Of a stretch of DNA of 64,000 nucleotides, positions 17,276 to 25,803 are shown piece after piece. Under the pieces are notes generated by a model. That model was not told the DNA's origin, did not search any database, and saw only the letters and a list, made by a program, of their open reading frames with translations. The stretch comes from Roseomonas populi (GTDB lineage: Bacteria > Pseudomonadota > Alphaproteobacteria > Acetobacterales > Acetobacteraceae), in contig NZ_JANJOU010000026.1 of NCBI RefSeq assembly GCF_024594815.1, positions 1 through 64,000 of the forward strand, written 5' to 3'. Every line of letters begins with the position of its first letter. Positions within the stretch are counted from its first letter, which is position 1. A program made the position numbers and the translations under genes.

Positions 17276-18105
17276 TCGGCGCCCGCTTCCGCTTCAAGCG
17301 CCCCGAGACGCTGGAGGAGGCGCTGGATCTCCTCGCCGGTGCCGGTGGGCTGGGCCGGGTGATCGGCGGCGGCTCCGTGCTCGTGCCCGCCCTGGTGGCG
17401 GGGCAGGACGCGCCGGCCCTCGTGGTGGATATCGGGCGGCTCGGACTAGGGAGCGTGCGCGAGGAGGGCAGCGACGTGGTTATCGGAGCCGCTGCAACGT
17501 ATGCGACACTGCTCGCGAGCGAGGTGGTGCGCCGGCGGTTGCCGTTGCTGGCGGCCATGCTGCGCGAGGTGACCGGCGGCCCCGGGCTGTGGAACCTCGC
17601 CACGCCAGGCGGTGCCGCCTGCTACGCCAACCCTGCCTCCGACGTGCCCGGCTGTCTTGTCGCCCTCGGCGCGGCCTTCCGCTTGGCCTCAAGACGAGGG
17701 GAGCGGTTGGTCGCGGCCGAGAACTTCTTCCGTGGCGCCTTCGAGACAGAGCGGTTGCCTGACGAGATGCTCACCGCCCTCGTACTGCCGGCGCCGGAGC
17801 CAGGGCGGCACGCCTATTACAAGCTGAAGCATGCTGGGAGCTCCTGGCCCATTGTCACGGCCTCCTGCCTTTCCATAAATGGGGGAATACGCCTCTGCCT
17901 TGGTGGAGCCGCTCCGGTGCCTCTGCTCTTGGACTGGCCCACGCCGTCCACCACCGAGGCCGTCGCGGCCATGGCCGAGCAGGCACAGGCCGCCATTGCC
18001 ACGGAATGGACCGATGAACTGGCCGGCCCAGGCTATCGTCGGGCCGTCGTCCCGGTCGTCGCCGCGCGCGCAATCCGCGCCGTACTGGAAGAGAGGACAT
18101 CATGA
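17272..18105 (+). CDS. Molybdenum hydroxylase FAD-binding subunit (CoxM-like)
   Basis: 277 residues from GTG 17272, which overlaps the stop of the large subunit (GTGA). It passes electrons from the Fe-S subunit to an acceptor. FAD contacts: VIGGGSVLVPALVAGQ near residue 30, AAATYATLL near 75, and TPGGAACYANPASDVPG near 112. Relatives usually read T(I/L)GGNLA in the last motif; Pro in place of the hydrophobic residue is a small deviation. PEPGRHAYYKLKHAGSSWPIVTAS is the C-terminal domain entry. Translationally coupled to both neighbours. Confidence 0.92.
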   Translation: MIGARFRFKRPETLEEALDLLAGAGGLGRVIGGGSVLVPALVAGQDAPALVVDIGRLGLGSVREEGSDVVIGAAATYATLLASEVVRRRLPLLAAMLREVTGGPGLWNLATPGGAACYANPASDVPGCLVALGAAFRLASRRGERLVAAENFFRGAFETERLPDEMLTALVLPAPEPGRHAYYKLKHAGSSWPIVTASCLSINGGIRLCLGGAAPVPLLLDWPTPSTTEAVAAMAEQAQAAIATEWTDELAGPGYRRAVVPVVAARAIRAVLEERTS

Positions 18106-18596
18106 GCGAGGCGGTGACCCTCCGCTGCAACGTGAACGGCAGCGACGTGGATCGCGAGGTGGACGCGCGCCTGCTTCTGGTGGAGTTCGTTCGCGATGTG
18201 CTCGGGCTGAAGGCTACACGCGTGGGCTGCCATACCGGTGACTGCGGCGCGTGCACGCTTCTCCTGGACGGCGCCGTGGTAAAGTCGTGCTTGGTCCTTG
18301 CCCTCTCGGCTGAGGAGCGAGCGGTGGTTACCATCGAGGGCTCAAACAACTTGGCCGAGATCCAAGCCGCGTTTGTGGCCGAGAACGGCTTCCAGTGCGG
18401 CTACTGCACCACGGGTATGATTCTCACGGCCGCTGAACTCCTCAACAAGAGCCCGCATCCGAGCGACATGGAAATCCGGCACGCGCTTGTAGGGAATCTC
18501 TGCCGCTGCACGGGTTACGACGCCATCATCGCAGCCATTCACCGCGCGGCAGAGCGTCGGGGATCAGTGGGGTACGCCGTCGGTAGCCGGCAGTAA
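18102..18596 (+). CDS. Molybdenum hydroxylase (2Fe-2S) subunit (CoxS-like)
   Basis: 164-residue small subunit with both [2Fe-2S] clusters. The plant-ferredoxin-like N-terminal cluster is GCHTGDCGACTLLLDG with a further Cys at VVKSCLV; the C-terminal helical cluster is FQCGYCTTGMI and GNLCRCTGYD. Length and Cys pattern are normal. ATG 18102 overlaps the stop of the FAD subunit (ATGA). Last gene of the operon; a hairpin follows nine bases after the stop. The gene order large-FAD-small is intact, so a complete enzyme can be made provided that cofactor assembly genes exist elsewhere. Confidence 0.95.
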   Translation: MSEAVTLRCNVNGSDVDREVDARLLLVEFVRDVLGLKATRVGCHTGDCGACTLLLDGAVVKSCLVLALSAEERAVVTIEGSNNLAEIQAAFVAENGFQCGYCTTGMILTAAELLNKSPHPSDMEIRHALVGNLCRCTGYDAIIAAIHRAAERRGSVGYAVGSRQ

Positions 18597-18604
18597 GCCA
18601 TGTA

Positions 18605-18633
18605 TCGCCAGGACGCAGACTAGTGCCTGGCGA
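18605..18633 (+). terminator. Possible transcription terminator hairpin after the Mo-hydroxylase operon
   Basis: TCGCCAGG (18605-18612) and CCTGGCGA (18626-18633) are perfect 8-base complementary arms around a 13-base loop, starting nine bases after the coxS-like stop. There is no T run after it, so a classical intrinsic terminator is uncertain. Confidence 0.4.
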
Positions 18634-18730
18634 CAAGTGCCACATGGATGCGATGCTCATCGCATTCGCGGGAAGCAGCACATTAGTAGGCGTGTGGTGG
18701 ATCATGAGGGCAACGTGCCCACGTTTCTTG

Positions 18731-19499
18731 GGCCTTGTTGCATGAACCTTGCAGGTAGGCCTGCATGAGCAAGGCACTGGCACAAGGCGGACGCCCGAAG
18801 GCAGGCTACCAGACGCGGAGCTGGCGGGAGTACGGTCGGGGGCTGATCTCCCGCGGGAATCTGACGGTGTGGATCTCGCCGGACCTAGCCTGGCACGGCG
18901 CCGAGGGGTCGGGAGAGCGCGGTCGGCCGGAGGTCTTTTCACGGATGCGGCGATCCAGGCGGTGCTGACGCTGAAGGTGTTGTGAGCCGCCCCCGTTGCG
19001 GGCGGCCCAGGGCATGACGGGGAACCTGATCCGACTGGCTGGGCTGGATTGGCGCACATCTCACTACAGCACCCTCTCCCGGCGAGAGAAGGACCGCACC
19101 GTCACCCCTCCCTACCATCCCGCAGGGCAGGCCGCTGCACCTCGTGATCGACAGCACTGGGTTGGTGGTGCTCGGCGAGGGCGAGCCCTGAAAGGTAGGC
19201 ACGACCGGCGGGCCGAGCGCAACGAGAACCTCCGTGCCATCAAGCGCCTCGGCTGACAGCTCTGGAAGAGGTGGAGCGGATATCACCGGCGCAGCCTGGC
19301 TGAGACGGCCATGTCACGTCCAAAACACCTGGGCGAGCGTCTCTCGGCACGTGATCCCGCTCGTCAGGTCGCCGAAGTTCAGATTCGCTGCGCTATGCTC
19401 AACACCTTCAACGCCCTTAGTATGCCCGACACCGTCACCCGCGTCTAATCAGGACATCGAAGACCTAGCCGCGCCCTCAAGCCGATTTCCACAACAGAG
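18731..19499 (+). pseudogene. Decayed IS5-family element and transposase
   Basis: This copy parallels the full-length element at 25804-26842. It starts with a similar end (GGCCTTGTTGCATGAACC) and finishes near GATTTCCACAACAGAG, an inverted match. The transposase begins MSKALAQGGRPKAGYQTRSW (ATG at 18765), shifts frame after RGRPEVF, has several stops, and lacks about 270 bases of the middle: DSTGLVVLGEGEP runs into ERNENLRAIKRLG. The tail YHRRSLAETAMSRPKHLGER keeps the Y(2)R(3)E(6)K signature with its catalytic Glu. Not able to transpose by itself. Confidence 0.85.
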
Positions 19500-19596
19500 T
19501 TCCCGCAAACGGCCGGTGAATCACTTACGATTTTGAACGGAGAAAATTCAGTCCTGTGAGTTCACGATCGATGTCGATCGGTCCAGATGCTAGCCG

Positions 19597-19896
19597 ATGG
19601 CACATGCAACACTGATAGTCACATGCAGTGGCGGCACCCACTTCGATCGCGACCATTACGTCCACGTTCACCTACCCTTGGTGCTTGCCTGCTGGCAGCG
19701 GCACGGGCTGGAGAGCGCCTCCGCCTTCTTCCCGCGTGACGCCAACGCGGCGGATGTTTCCGTGGGCATTTACCGGTTCCGCGACGAGGACGCGCTGCAC
19801 GCGGCGCTCGCATCGGCCGAGATGGAGACCGTGATGGCCGACGTTCCCCGCTTCACGGATGCAACCGTGTCCCGGAGCATGGGCACTCCCCTCTGA
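19597..19896 (+). CDS. EthD-domain protein
   Basis: 99-residue small protein of the EthD family (ferredoxin-like alpha/beta barrel). Diagnostic features are the first strand ATLIVTCSGG, the segment FDRDHYVHVHLPLV (relatives read DRDYYxxxHxPL), and the end SRSMGTPL. EthD proteins accompany oxidative degradation genes, first seen in ether cleavage; some relatives act as small decarboxylases or isomerases. It precedes the BdcA-like SDR on the same strand by 85 bases. Exact chemistry unknown. Confidence 0.8.
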   Translation: MAHATLIVTCSGGTHFDRDHYVHVHLPLVLACWQRHGLESASAFFPRDANAADVSVGIYRFRDEDALHAALASAEMETVMADVPRFTDATVSRSMGTPL

Positions 19897-19981
19897 TCGC
19901 CCCGGGCTTTGCCTGGGCGGAGCCGAGTGAGCACGGCACTCGCCGACCAACTTCTTCTTCCCCAATCTGAGGGCAAGCGCG

Positions 19982-20692
19982 ATGACATTCTCTGGTCGCA
20001 AGGTATTTGTCGTCGGCGGCAGCCGCGGCATCGGCGCAGCGATCGTGCGGCGCTTCGCCGCTGCCGGCGCAACGGTGGTATTCACCTATGCCGCCTCGGT
20101 CGGCGCGGCCGACCATCTCGTCGCCGAGACCGGTGCACAGGCGCTCCAGGTCGATGCAGGGGCGCGCGACGAACTAATCGCGGCAGTCCGTGACGCCGGC
20201 CCGATCGACATCTTTGTCTACAACGCCGGTCTGCTGGTGTTCGGCGACCCGCTGACGCTCAATGCCGACGATGTCGACCGCATGATCGACGTCAATGTGC
20301 GGGGTGCCTATTTCGGTAGCGTGGAGGCGTCACGCCTCATGCCGGAAGGCGGGCGCATCCTCGTCATTGGATCCGACACCGCCGACAGCATGCCGTTCCC
20401 CGGGCTCGCCGCATATGTGCTGACTAAAGCGGCGATGCAGGGTATGGCCCGCGGCTTGGCACGCGACCTGGGGCCGCGAAACATCACGATCAACGTGATC
20501 CAGCCGGGCCCTACCGATACCGACATGAACCCGGCCGATGGTCCGCGCGCAGCCGGCATGCTCGGGCCCATGGCTATCAAGCGCTACGGCACCGCCGACG
20601 AGGTCGCCGGCCTGGCGCTCTACCTCGCCGGAGCGCAGGCACGCGGCATCACGGGCGCCATGCATACGATCGACGGCGGCTTCGCCGCTTGA
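19982..20692 (+). CDS. Short-chain dehydrogenase similar to BdcA
   Basis: 236-residue classical SDR. NADP-binding motif GGSRGIG at residues 12-18, NAG at 81-83, and catalytic Ser131, Tyr145 and Lys149 (AYVLTKAA). The whole C-terminal half (QGMARGLARDLGP, TINVIQPGPTDTDMNPADGP, TGAMHTIDGGF) closely resembles E. coli BdcA, reported as a cyclic-di-GMP-binding protein that promotes biofilm dispersal. Ordinary SDR oxidoreductase activity remains equally possible. A LysR gene (20866-21738) faces it on the opposite strand with convergent ends. A relic of a similar SDR tail lies at 28218-28325. Confidence 0.85.
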   Translation: MTFSGRKVFVVGGSRGIGAAIVRRFAAAGATVVFTYAASVGAADHLVAETGAQALQVDAGARDELIAAVRDAGPIDIFVYNAGLLVFGDPLTLNADDVDRMIDVNVRGAYFGSVEASRLMPEGGRILVIGSDTADSMPFPGLAAYVLTKAAMQGMARGLARDLGPRNITINVIQPGPTDTDMNPADGPRAAGMLGPMAIKRYGTADEVAGLALYLAGAQARGITGAMHTIDGGFAA

Positions 20693-20865
20693 CTTTCGGC
20701 ATTCACCCGGGCGGTCAGGCAGAGAATGTGGACATGGATGACGGCATCAGCTTCCGTGTCCCCCATCAGGCATGACCGACATCTGCGTCGACAAGGGCAC
20801 AGGATCCCAAAGGAGCGACCGGCGAGACGCGTGGGGCGATCTTGGATTCTCTCGGCCAATACTGT

Positions 20866-21738
20866 TCATTTCTGAGCCGCACCTCGTGCGGCCTCATTCG
20901 CGAGGTGGTCCGATAAGGTTGCGATAAACGCACGAAGACGTTGAAGACCCCGTAAATCCCGGTGGTATCCCATCCAGATGTCTCGCGCTGGCGGCGGCGT
21001 CGGCAGTTCCAGTCTGCGGATGCCCGAGATCTGATTGCCGACGACGCGGGGCAGGACGGCAATACCGACGCCTTGCCTGCACATGCGCCCCTGGACGTTG
21101 CGGTTGTTCGATTGCAGGACCGGCTTTGCGTTAGGGAAACTCTCGACGAGCCACGCGATGTCAGGGAAGTGGCGCTTGGATGGGGTGATCAGCCGGAAAC
21201 CAGTTCCATCGCCATATTTGGGATCAGGCGCCTCCTCGGCGATGTAGACGCCGTATTCGAGCCTGAAAAGCCGACGCTGAACGACATCGGCAGTCTCGAA
21301 TGGAACGGTACGAAATGCGACATCGGCTTCCCGCTGGGCGAGGCTGAACCGGCGCGTGCCGGTGAGGATTTCGACGTCGACATTGGGGTACGCGTTTGCG
21401 AAGTCCGCCAGGATGGGAGGCAGGACATAGGCCCCAAACCAGTCCGTTGTTGAAATGCGCAGACTGCCTTCGAGATTCCGCTCCTGTCCCGCAAGCCGGC
21501 GCTCCATGGCCAGCGCGCCTTCTTCCATTTGCTCGGCCAGCGCGACGATCCCGTGGCCCTCATCGGTCAGGACAAAACCGTCCGCTGTGCGCTGGAAGAG
21601 CGTGTGACCCATCGCCTGCTCAAGTGCGCGGAGACGCCTTCCAACGGTCGGATGACTCGTCTGAAGAGAGCGCGCGGCGCCGCCGAGTGTGCCGCTTCGC
21701 GCAACAGCAAGAAAGATTCTGACGTCACTCCAATCCAT
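20866..21738 (-). CDS. LysR-family transcriptional regulator
   Basis: 290-residue LysR regulator. Helix-turn-helix at residues 1-60: MDWSDVRIFLAVARSG, then TLGGAARSLQTSHPTVGRRLRALE, LFQRTADGFVLTDEG. The ligand domain has the EADVAFRTVPFE segment typical of the group that controls SDR or oxidoreductase genes. ATG 21738 is chosen because the preceding 28 in-frame codons are not LysR-like. It is divergent from the block 21945-25330 (dehydrogenase, SDR, hydrolase, VOC), which is its likely target. Confidence 0.9.
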   Translation of the reverse strand: MDWSDVRIFLAVARSGTLGGAARSLQTSHPTVGRRLRALEQAMGHTLFQRTADGFVLTDEGHGIVALAEQMEEGALAMERRLAGQERNLEGSLRISTTDWFGAYVLPPILADFANAYPNVDVEILTGTRRFSLAQREADVAFRTVPFETADVVQRRLFRLEYGVYIAEEAPDPKYGDGTGFRLITPSKRHFPDIAWLVESFPNAKPVLQSNNRNVQGRMCRQGVGIAVLPRVVGNQISGIRRLELPTPPPARDIWMGYHRDLRGLQRLRAFIATLSDHLANEAARGAAQK

Positions 21739-21944
21739 CGCGACCACCCAAACAGATCTGAACGGTGAGGATACAGTTATGTCTGTTGGAGAACAAATCT
21801 GAGCACCTATTCTCCCGCACATCGTTAGGAAGCGCGAGTGACCGTGACTGAACCCAAGGGCGGCTCCTCAGGACTGAGCAGAGTGACCTTCCGGATCAGG
21901 GCAGAACACGGCGGCCTGCGCCTCACTCCGAAATGAGAACTTCG

Positions 21945-22115
21945 ATGATGATCACGATGCTGGTGACCTATGCGGGCGATGAGCAGGCGCTATTGGACCG
22001 CGACCTCCTCGTCATCGCCACCAGCCAATTCGACGAGGCGGGTCTCGGCCTGGCGATCTCCCGGCAGCCCGCGTCCGATCCCGCGCACAGCTCTCATCCG
22101 AGCAGCAGGAAATAG
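21945..22115 (+). CDS. Small ORF, possible EthD N-terminal remnant
   Basis: About 56 codons reading MMITMLVTYAGDEQALLDRDLLVIA and continuing to SHPSSRK. The opening VTYAGDE...LDRD recalls the first strand and DRDxY segment of EthD proteins such as the one at 19597, but the rest does not fit. It may be the scar of a truncated EthD gene or a spurious frame. It ends three bases before the start of the dehydrogenase at 22119. Confidence 0.3.
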   Translation: MMITMLVTYAGDEQALLDRDLLVIATSQFDEAGLGLAISRQPASDPAHSSHPSSRK

Positions 22116-22118
22116 AAC

Positions 22119-23018
22119 ATGCAGATCGGATTTATCGGCCTCGGCAGCATGGGCTCAGCGATGGCCGTGAACTTGGTGAAGGCTGGCCATGACGTCCGAG
22201 CCTGGAACCGGAGCAAGGTCGCCCACAAAAGCGTTCCCGGAGTGACGCTGGTCAAACACGCGGCGGATGCATTCGAGGGTGATGCCGTCTTCACGATGCT
22301 GTCCGACGACCCTGCCATTCGCGAAGTGATCCTCGATGCCGGCTTACTCGCAAGCGCGCGACGAGGGCTGATCCACGTTGTCACATCCACGATCTCGGTG
22401 GCCTTCGGGCGCGAACTGGATCTGCTGCACGAAGAGGCTGGCCTTGGCTATGTGTCCGCACCGGTTCTCGGCAGACCCAACGTAGCGGCGCTTGGCCAGC
22501 TCAACATGTTGGCGGCCGGGAAGGCCGACGCAGTTGCCGCGATCGAGCCGCTGCTCGCCCCCCTCAGCAAGGAGGTCTGGAAGTTGGGGGACAACCCCGC
22601 TCGGGCCAACGCGGCAAAGCTCGCCTGCAACATGATGACCGCCATGGCCATCGAGGCAATGGCCGAGGGTGTGGTGCTGACCGAGAGCGTCGGCCTCGAC
22701 CGTGCGGACTTCTTTGATCTTATCCTGGGCACCCTATTCTCTGGCCGCGTTTATGAGAGCTACAGCGCGCAAATCACGGAGCAATCATTCGAGCCCGGCT
22801 TCAAAGCCAGGCTTGCGCTCAAGGACATGCTTCTGGCGACCCAGGCCGGCGAGGAGATTGGACGCAGGCTACCGATGCTTGAGTCTGTTCGCGAGGGCCT
22901 CAGCAAAGCTGTCTCGGCAGGCTTAGGGGAGAAGGACTGGTCGATCATGGCCGATATGACGGTCCGCGGCGGCGACCGCGTGGCGTCGCCCAGAAGCGTT
23001 TCGGAGAAGAAGGCATGA
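22119..23018 (+). CDS. NAD(P)-dependent beta-hydroxyacid dehydrogenase family protein
   Basis: 299-residue member of the 3-hydroxyisobutyrate dehydrogenase family. N-terminal MQIGFIGLGSMGSAMAVNLV is the Rossmann start; VTSTISVAFGREL, SAPVLGRPNVAALGQLNML (family usually DAPVSGG) and the catalytic Lys region ANAAKLACNMMTAM follow. The SAPVLGRP variant places it in the GLYR1/imine-reductase-like side of the family rather than true hydroxyisobutyrate dehydrogenases. Overlaps the next SDR by four bases (ATGA), so the two are translationally coupled. Substrate unknown. Confidence 0.88.
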   Translation: MQIGFIGLGSMGSAMAVNLVKAGHDVRAWNRSKVAHKSVPGVTLVKHAADAFEGDAVFTMLSDDPAIREVILDAGLLASARRGLIHVVTSTISVAFGRELDLLHEEAGLGYVSAPVLGRPNVAALGQLNMLAAGKADAVAAIEPLLAPLSKEVWKLGDNPARANAAKLACNMMTAMAIEAMAEGVVLTESVGLDRADFFDLILGTLFSGRVYESYSAQITEQSFEPGFKARLALKDMLLATQAGEEIGRRLPMLESVREGLSKAVSAGLGEKDWSIMADMTVRGGDRVASPRSVSEKKA

Positions 23019-23839
23019 AGACCTGGCTCATCACAGGCTCCTCAAGCGGATTCGGCCAGCGACTCGCGCTCGCTGCAGTACGGCGGGGCAATCAGGTCAT
23101 CGCGACAGCCCGCAACGTCAAGGCGATCGAGGCAATGGCTGAGCCTTTCGTCGGGCGGATGATTACCCTGCCACTCGATGTGACCGACGCCGCAACAGCC
23201 AAGGCTGCGGTGGCGAGGGCCGTCGAGGCATTCGGCGGGTTTGACGTGCTCGTGAACAATGCGGGCTACGGACTGTACGGCGCGATTGAGGAAGGCACGC
23301 CCGAGGAATATCGGCCGATGTTTGAGGTAAACGTCTTCGGTCTGATCGAAACTACCAGAGCCGCCCTGCCCGTCCTGCGACGTTCGGGCGGAACGATCGT
23401 TAACATGTCTTCCGGCGCCGGCATCGCGGGCGGCGGCGGAGGAGGATATTACAACGCCGCCAAGTTTGCCGTGGAAGGGATTTCCGAGGCCCTCTCCGGT
23501 GAACTGGAGCCGTTCGGCATTCGCGTGCTGATCGTCGAGCCTGGGCCGTTCCGCACCGATTTCCTTGGCCGTTCGATGACGTTGGCGGCCAATGAAATGC
23601 CGGAGTATGCCGCGAGTTCGCGGAAGCGCTATCGCGAAACCAACAACGGCAACCAGGCGGGCGATCCTGAGAAGGCGGTCGCGGTCATCCTGCGAGCAGT
23701 CGACGCCGATGATGCCCCGCTTCATCTGCCGCTTGGCCCGGTAGCTCACGCGATCGCCGAGCGGAAGCTGGCTGCCTTCCGCAGCGATATCGACGCCTGG
23801 CGTAGCGTCTCGACCGCCACCGATTTCGATCAGCCCTGA
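23015..23839 (+). CDS. Short-chain dehydrogenase/reductase
   Basis: 274-residue classical SDR with cofactor motif TGSSSGFG near residue 8, NNAG at 81-84, catalytic Ser near 132, Tyr146 and Lys150 (YYNAAKFA). A Gly-rich loop (GIAGGGGGGYY) sits just before the catalytic Tyr. The C-terminal extension and the pattern GYGLYGAIEE resemble the group of putative ketoreductases found beside epoxide-hydrolase-like enzymes. Its start overlaps the end of the upstream dehydrogenase. Part of the same LysR-controlled unit. Confidence 0.9.
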   Translation: MKTWLITGSSSGFGQRLALAAVRRGNQVIATARNVKAIEAMAEPFVGRMITLPLDVTDAATAKAAVARAVEAFGGFDVLVNNAGYGLYGAIEEGTPEEYRPMFEVNVFGLIETTRAALPVLRRSGGTIVNMSSGAGIAGGGGGGYYNAAKFAVEGISEALSGELEPFGIRVLIVEPGPFRTDFLGRSMTLAANEMPEYAASSRKRYRETNNGNQAGDPEKAVAVILRAVDADDAPLHLPLGPVAHAIAERKLAAFRSDIDAWRSVSTATDFDQP

Positions 23840-23890
23840 GCGCTGGCCGCAAGCTCTGTCTCAACGTCAACAATCGACTGGAAGGCGACC

Positions 23891-24739
23891 ATGACCGCAA
23901 CTTTGAAGGGGTTCTCCCAGCAGCTGGTGCCGGTGAATGGCATCAAGATTAACGCTGCCACGGGAGGCTCAGGCCCGCCGATCCTTCTGCTTCACGGCTG
24001 GCCGGAAACTTGGTGGGAATGGCACCATGTGATGCCGCTGCTGGCCGAGCATTTCAGCGTGGTGGCGATCGACATGCGCGGTGCGGGATTTTCCGACTGC
24101 CCACTGGACGGCTATGACAAGGCGACGATGGCGCGTGACGCGCACGAGGTTATGGTCGCCCTTGGGCATGAACGCTACGCCGTGTGTGGGCATGATATCG
24201 GTGGAATGGTCGCCTTGCCGCAGGCCGCCATCTATCGCGAGGCTGTTACCCACCTGGCCGTCCTCGACGTTCCGCTTCCCGGTTGGACCGGATGGGAGGC
24301 GACGACCGCAAGGCTCTGGCACTTCAGCTTCCATATGAACCGGGATCTGCCCGAGCGCCTGATCCATGGTCGTGAATACGACTACGTTTCGACCTTCATG
24401 GCAGAACGGTTCTACGATCACAGCACCTTCGATCCGGCGGACATCGAGATCTACGCCAAGGCAATGGCTCTTCCGGGCCGCACGCGGGGCGGCATGGAAT
24501 GGTATCGCACCCTCTCGGCCGATCACGCGGCTGCGCTCGAGTACAAGAAGCAGCCGCTCGGTATACCCGTCCTTGGCCTGGGTGGGGACCAGCGCTTCGG
24601 CGCGCAGATGGTGCCGATGCTCAGGGAGTTCGCCGCTAATGTGACAGGTGGCCCGATAGCGCGGTGCAGTCACTATGTCGCGGACGAGCGGCCGGATGAA
24701 GTCGCGGCCGCTCTGATCACATTCCTCAAGGTCAATTGA
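23891..24739 (+). CDS. Epoxide hydrolase / dehalogenase-like alpha/beta hydrolase
   Basis: 282-residue alpha/beta hydrolase. HGWPETWWEW at residues 35-44 is the oxyanion loop typical of epoxide hydrolases and fluoroacetate dehalogenases; the nucleophile is Asp102 in GHDIGG; the catalytic His is in RCSHYVADERP near the C-terminus. A nucleophilic Asp rather than Ser means attack on an epoxide or C-halogen carbon. Haloalkane dehalogenase and epoxide hydrolase functions cannot be separated here. It sits in a unit with two oxidoreductases and a VOC protein, consistent with oxidation then hydrolysis of an organic compound. Confidence 0.88.
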   Translation: MTATLKGFSQQLVPVNGIKINAATGGSGPPILLLHGWPETWWEWHHVMPLLAEHFSVVAIDMRGAGFSDCPLDGYDKATMARDAHEVMVALGHERYAVCGHDIGGMVALPQAAIYREAVTHLAVLDVPLPGWTGWEATTARLWHFSFHMNRDLPERLIHGREYDYVSTFMAERFYDHSTFDPADIEIYAKAMALPGRTRGGMEWYRTLSADHAAALEYKKQPLGIPVLGLGGDQRFGAQMVPMLREFAANVTGGPIARCSHYVADERPDEVAAALITFLKVN

Positions 24740-24799
24740 AATCCTGCGCCTGCGCCGTCTTGGGCCGGGCGGATCAACAACTTCAGAATGGAGACTATC

Positions 24800-25330
24800 A
24801 TGACCGCACCCGTCGTCCGCGGCGTCAATCATGTCGGCATCACGGTGCCCGACATCGAAGCAGCGAAATCGTTCCTGGTGGAAGCTTTCGGCGGTCAGGT
24901 GATCTACCAGTCCTTCGGACCGCAAGATCCGCCGCGGCAGGGGCCCGAATTTGAGCGAGCCGTCGGCGCTTTCCCCGGGACCGTTGTGCGTGGGCAAGCG
25001 ATGGTCAAGATCGGAACCGGACCCGATATCGAGCTGTTCGAAATGCACGGCCCCGAGCAAGCCCAACCGGTCCGGGCGAGCGACTTCGGCATCACGCATT
25101 TCGGTATTTACACCGACGACATCGACGCATCGGTTGAGCGCTTCGAAAGAGCTGGCGGCACTCCCCTCACCGCGCCACGTGCCATCCCCTATGCAACCGA
25201 GAAAGGCTCTGGAAATAAGGTCTGCTATTGCCGCATGCCCTGGGGCACGACGGTGGAGTTCATCACCACGCCGGACCGAATGGCCTATCATGACCAGACG
25301 AACCTGCGCAGGTGGCAGGACGAGGACTGA
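24800..25330 (+). CDS. VOC-family protein (glyoxalase/dioxygenase fold)
   Basis: 176 residues from ATG 24800 (MTAPVVRGVNHVGITVPDIE); an in-frame ATG at 24788 adds four residues. Two VOC half-modules are visible: VNHVGITVPDIEAAKSFLVE, and ITHFGIYTDDIDASVERFERAGG with a late VEFITTPDRMAYHD. His at residue 11 and His near 100 and Glu in VEF are likely metal ligands. Last gene of the LysR-associated unit. Substrate unknown; such proteins often isomerise or cleave intermediates in ring or lactone degradation. Confidence 0.82.
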   Translation: MTAPVVRGVNHVGITVPDIEAAKSFLVEAFGGQVIYQSFGPQDPPRQGPEFERAVGAFPGTVVRGQAMVKIGTGPDIELFEMHGPEQAQPVRASDFGITHFGIYTDDIDASVERFERAGGTPLTAPRAIPYATEKGSGNKVCYCRMPWGTTVEFITTPDRMAYHDQTNLRRWQDED

Positions 25331-25566
25331 GCAGGGCGCGAAGAGGGATCCGCATTGCTCAAGTTGCGGTGACGCTGACGCGGTATGCACCGGCCCTTGC
25401 CCTGGCGACGGCTCCGGCTGTGCCGCGTTCACCGTGATCCCACGGGGCCCGAAGCCCGCGCCAGCCCGTGCGCCATCCCCAACATTGCCGACTTCGTCGT
25501 TGAGTGGACCACGATGCCGGGGTGCCCGAGGTGGCCCCCAACATTGGAGCCGATCACGGCGATCCG

Positions 25567-25749
25567 TCAGCCCTGGGGTATCCGGTGGGGCGCGTGGACG
25601 CTGATGCGGATGGTCCGGTCCCCCTCATCCGCATCCTGATTGAGCGGATTGCGGAGGATCGGTACGCCCGCGTTCGCCCCCCGCAGGTCTAGTGCCCCAC
25701 TCTCCCGCAACCGACCGGCCACGGCGTCCTGGTCCGCGCTGTCCGACAT
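25567..25749 (-). CDS. Small hypothetical protein
   Basis: 60 codons: MSDSADQDAVAGRLRESGAL, then DLRGANAGVPILRNPLNQDA, ending HAPHRIPQG. The composition is protein-like and GGACGGAG precedes the ATG at 25749, but I recognise no family. It lies between the VOC gene and the IS5 copy, so it may be the stump of a gene cut by the insertion. Confidence 0.35.
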   Translation of the reverse strand: MSDSADQDAVAGRLRESGALDLRGANAGVPILRNPLNQDADEGDRTIRISVHAPHRIPQG

Positions 25750-25803
25750 CTCCGTCCTCGCGCCCGTTGCCCCTCTCCGGCCGCTCCACAATAGCCGCCC
25801 AGG

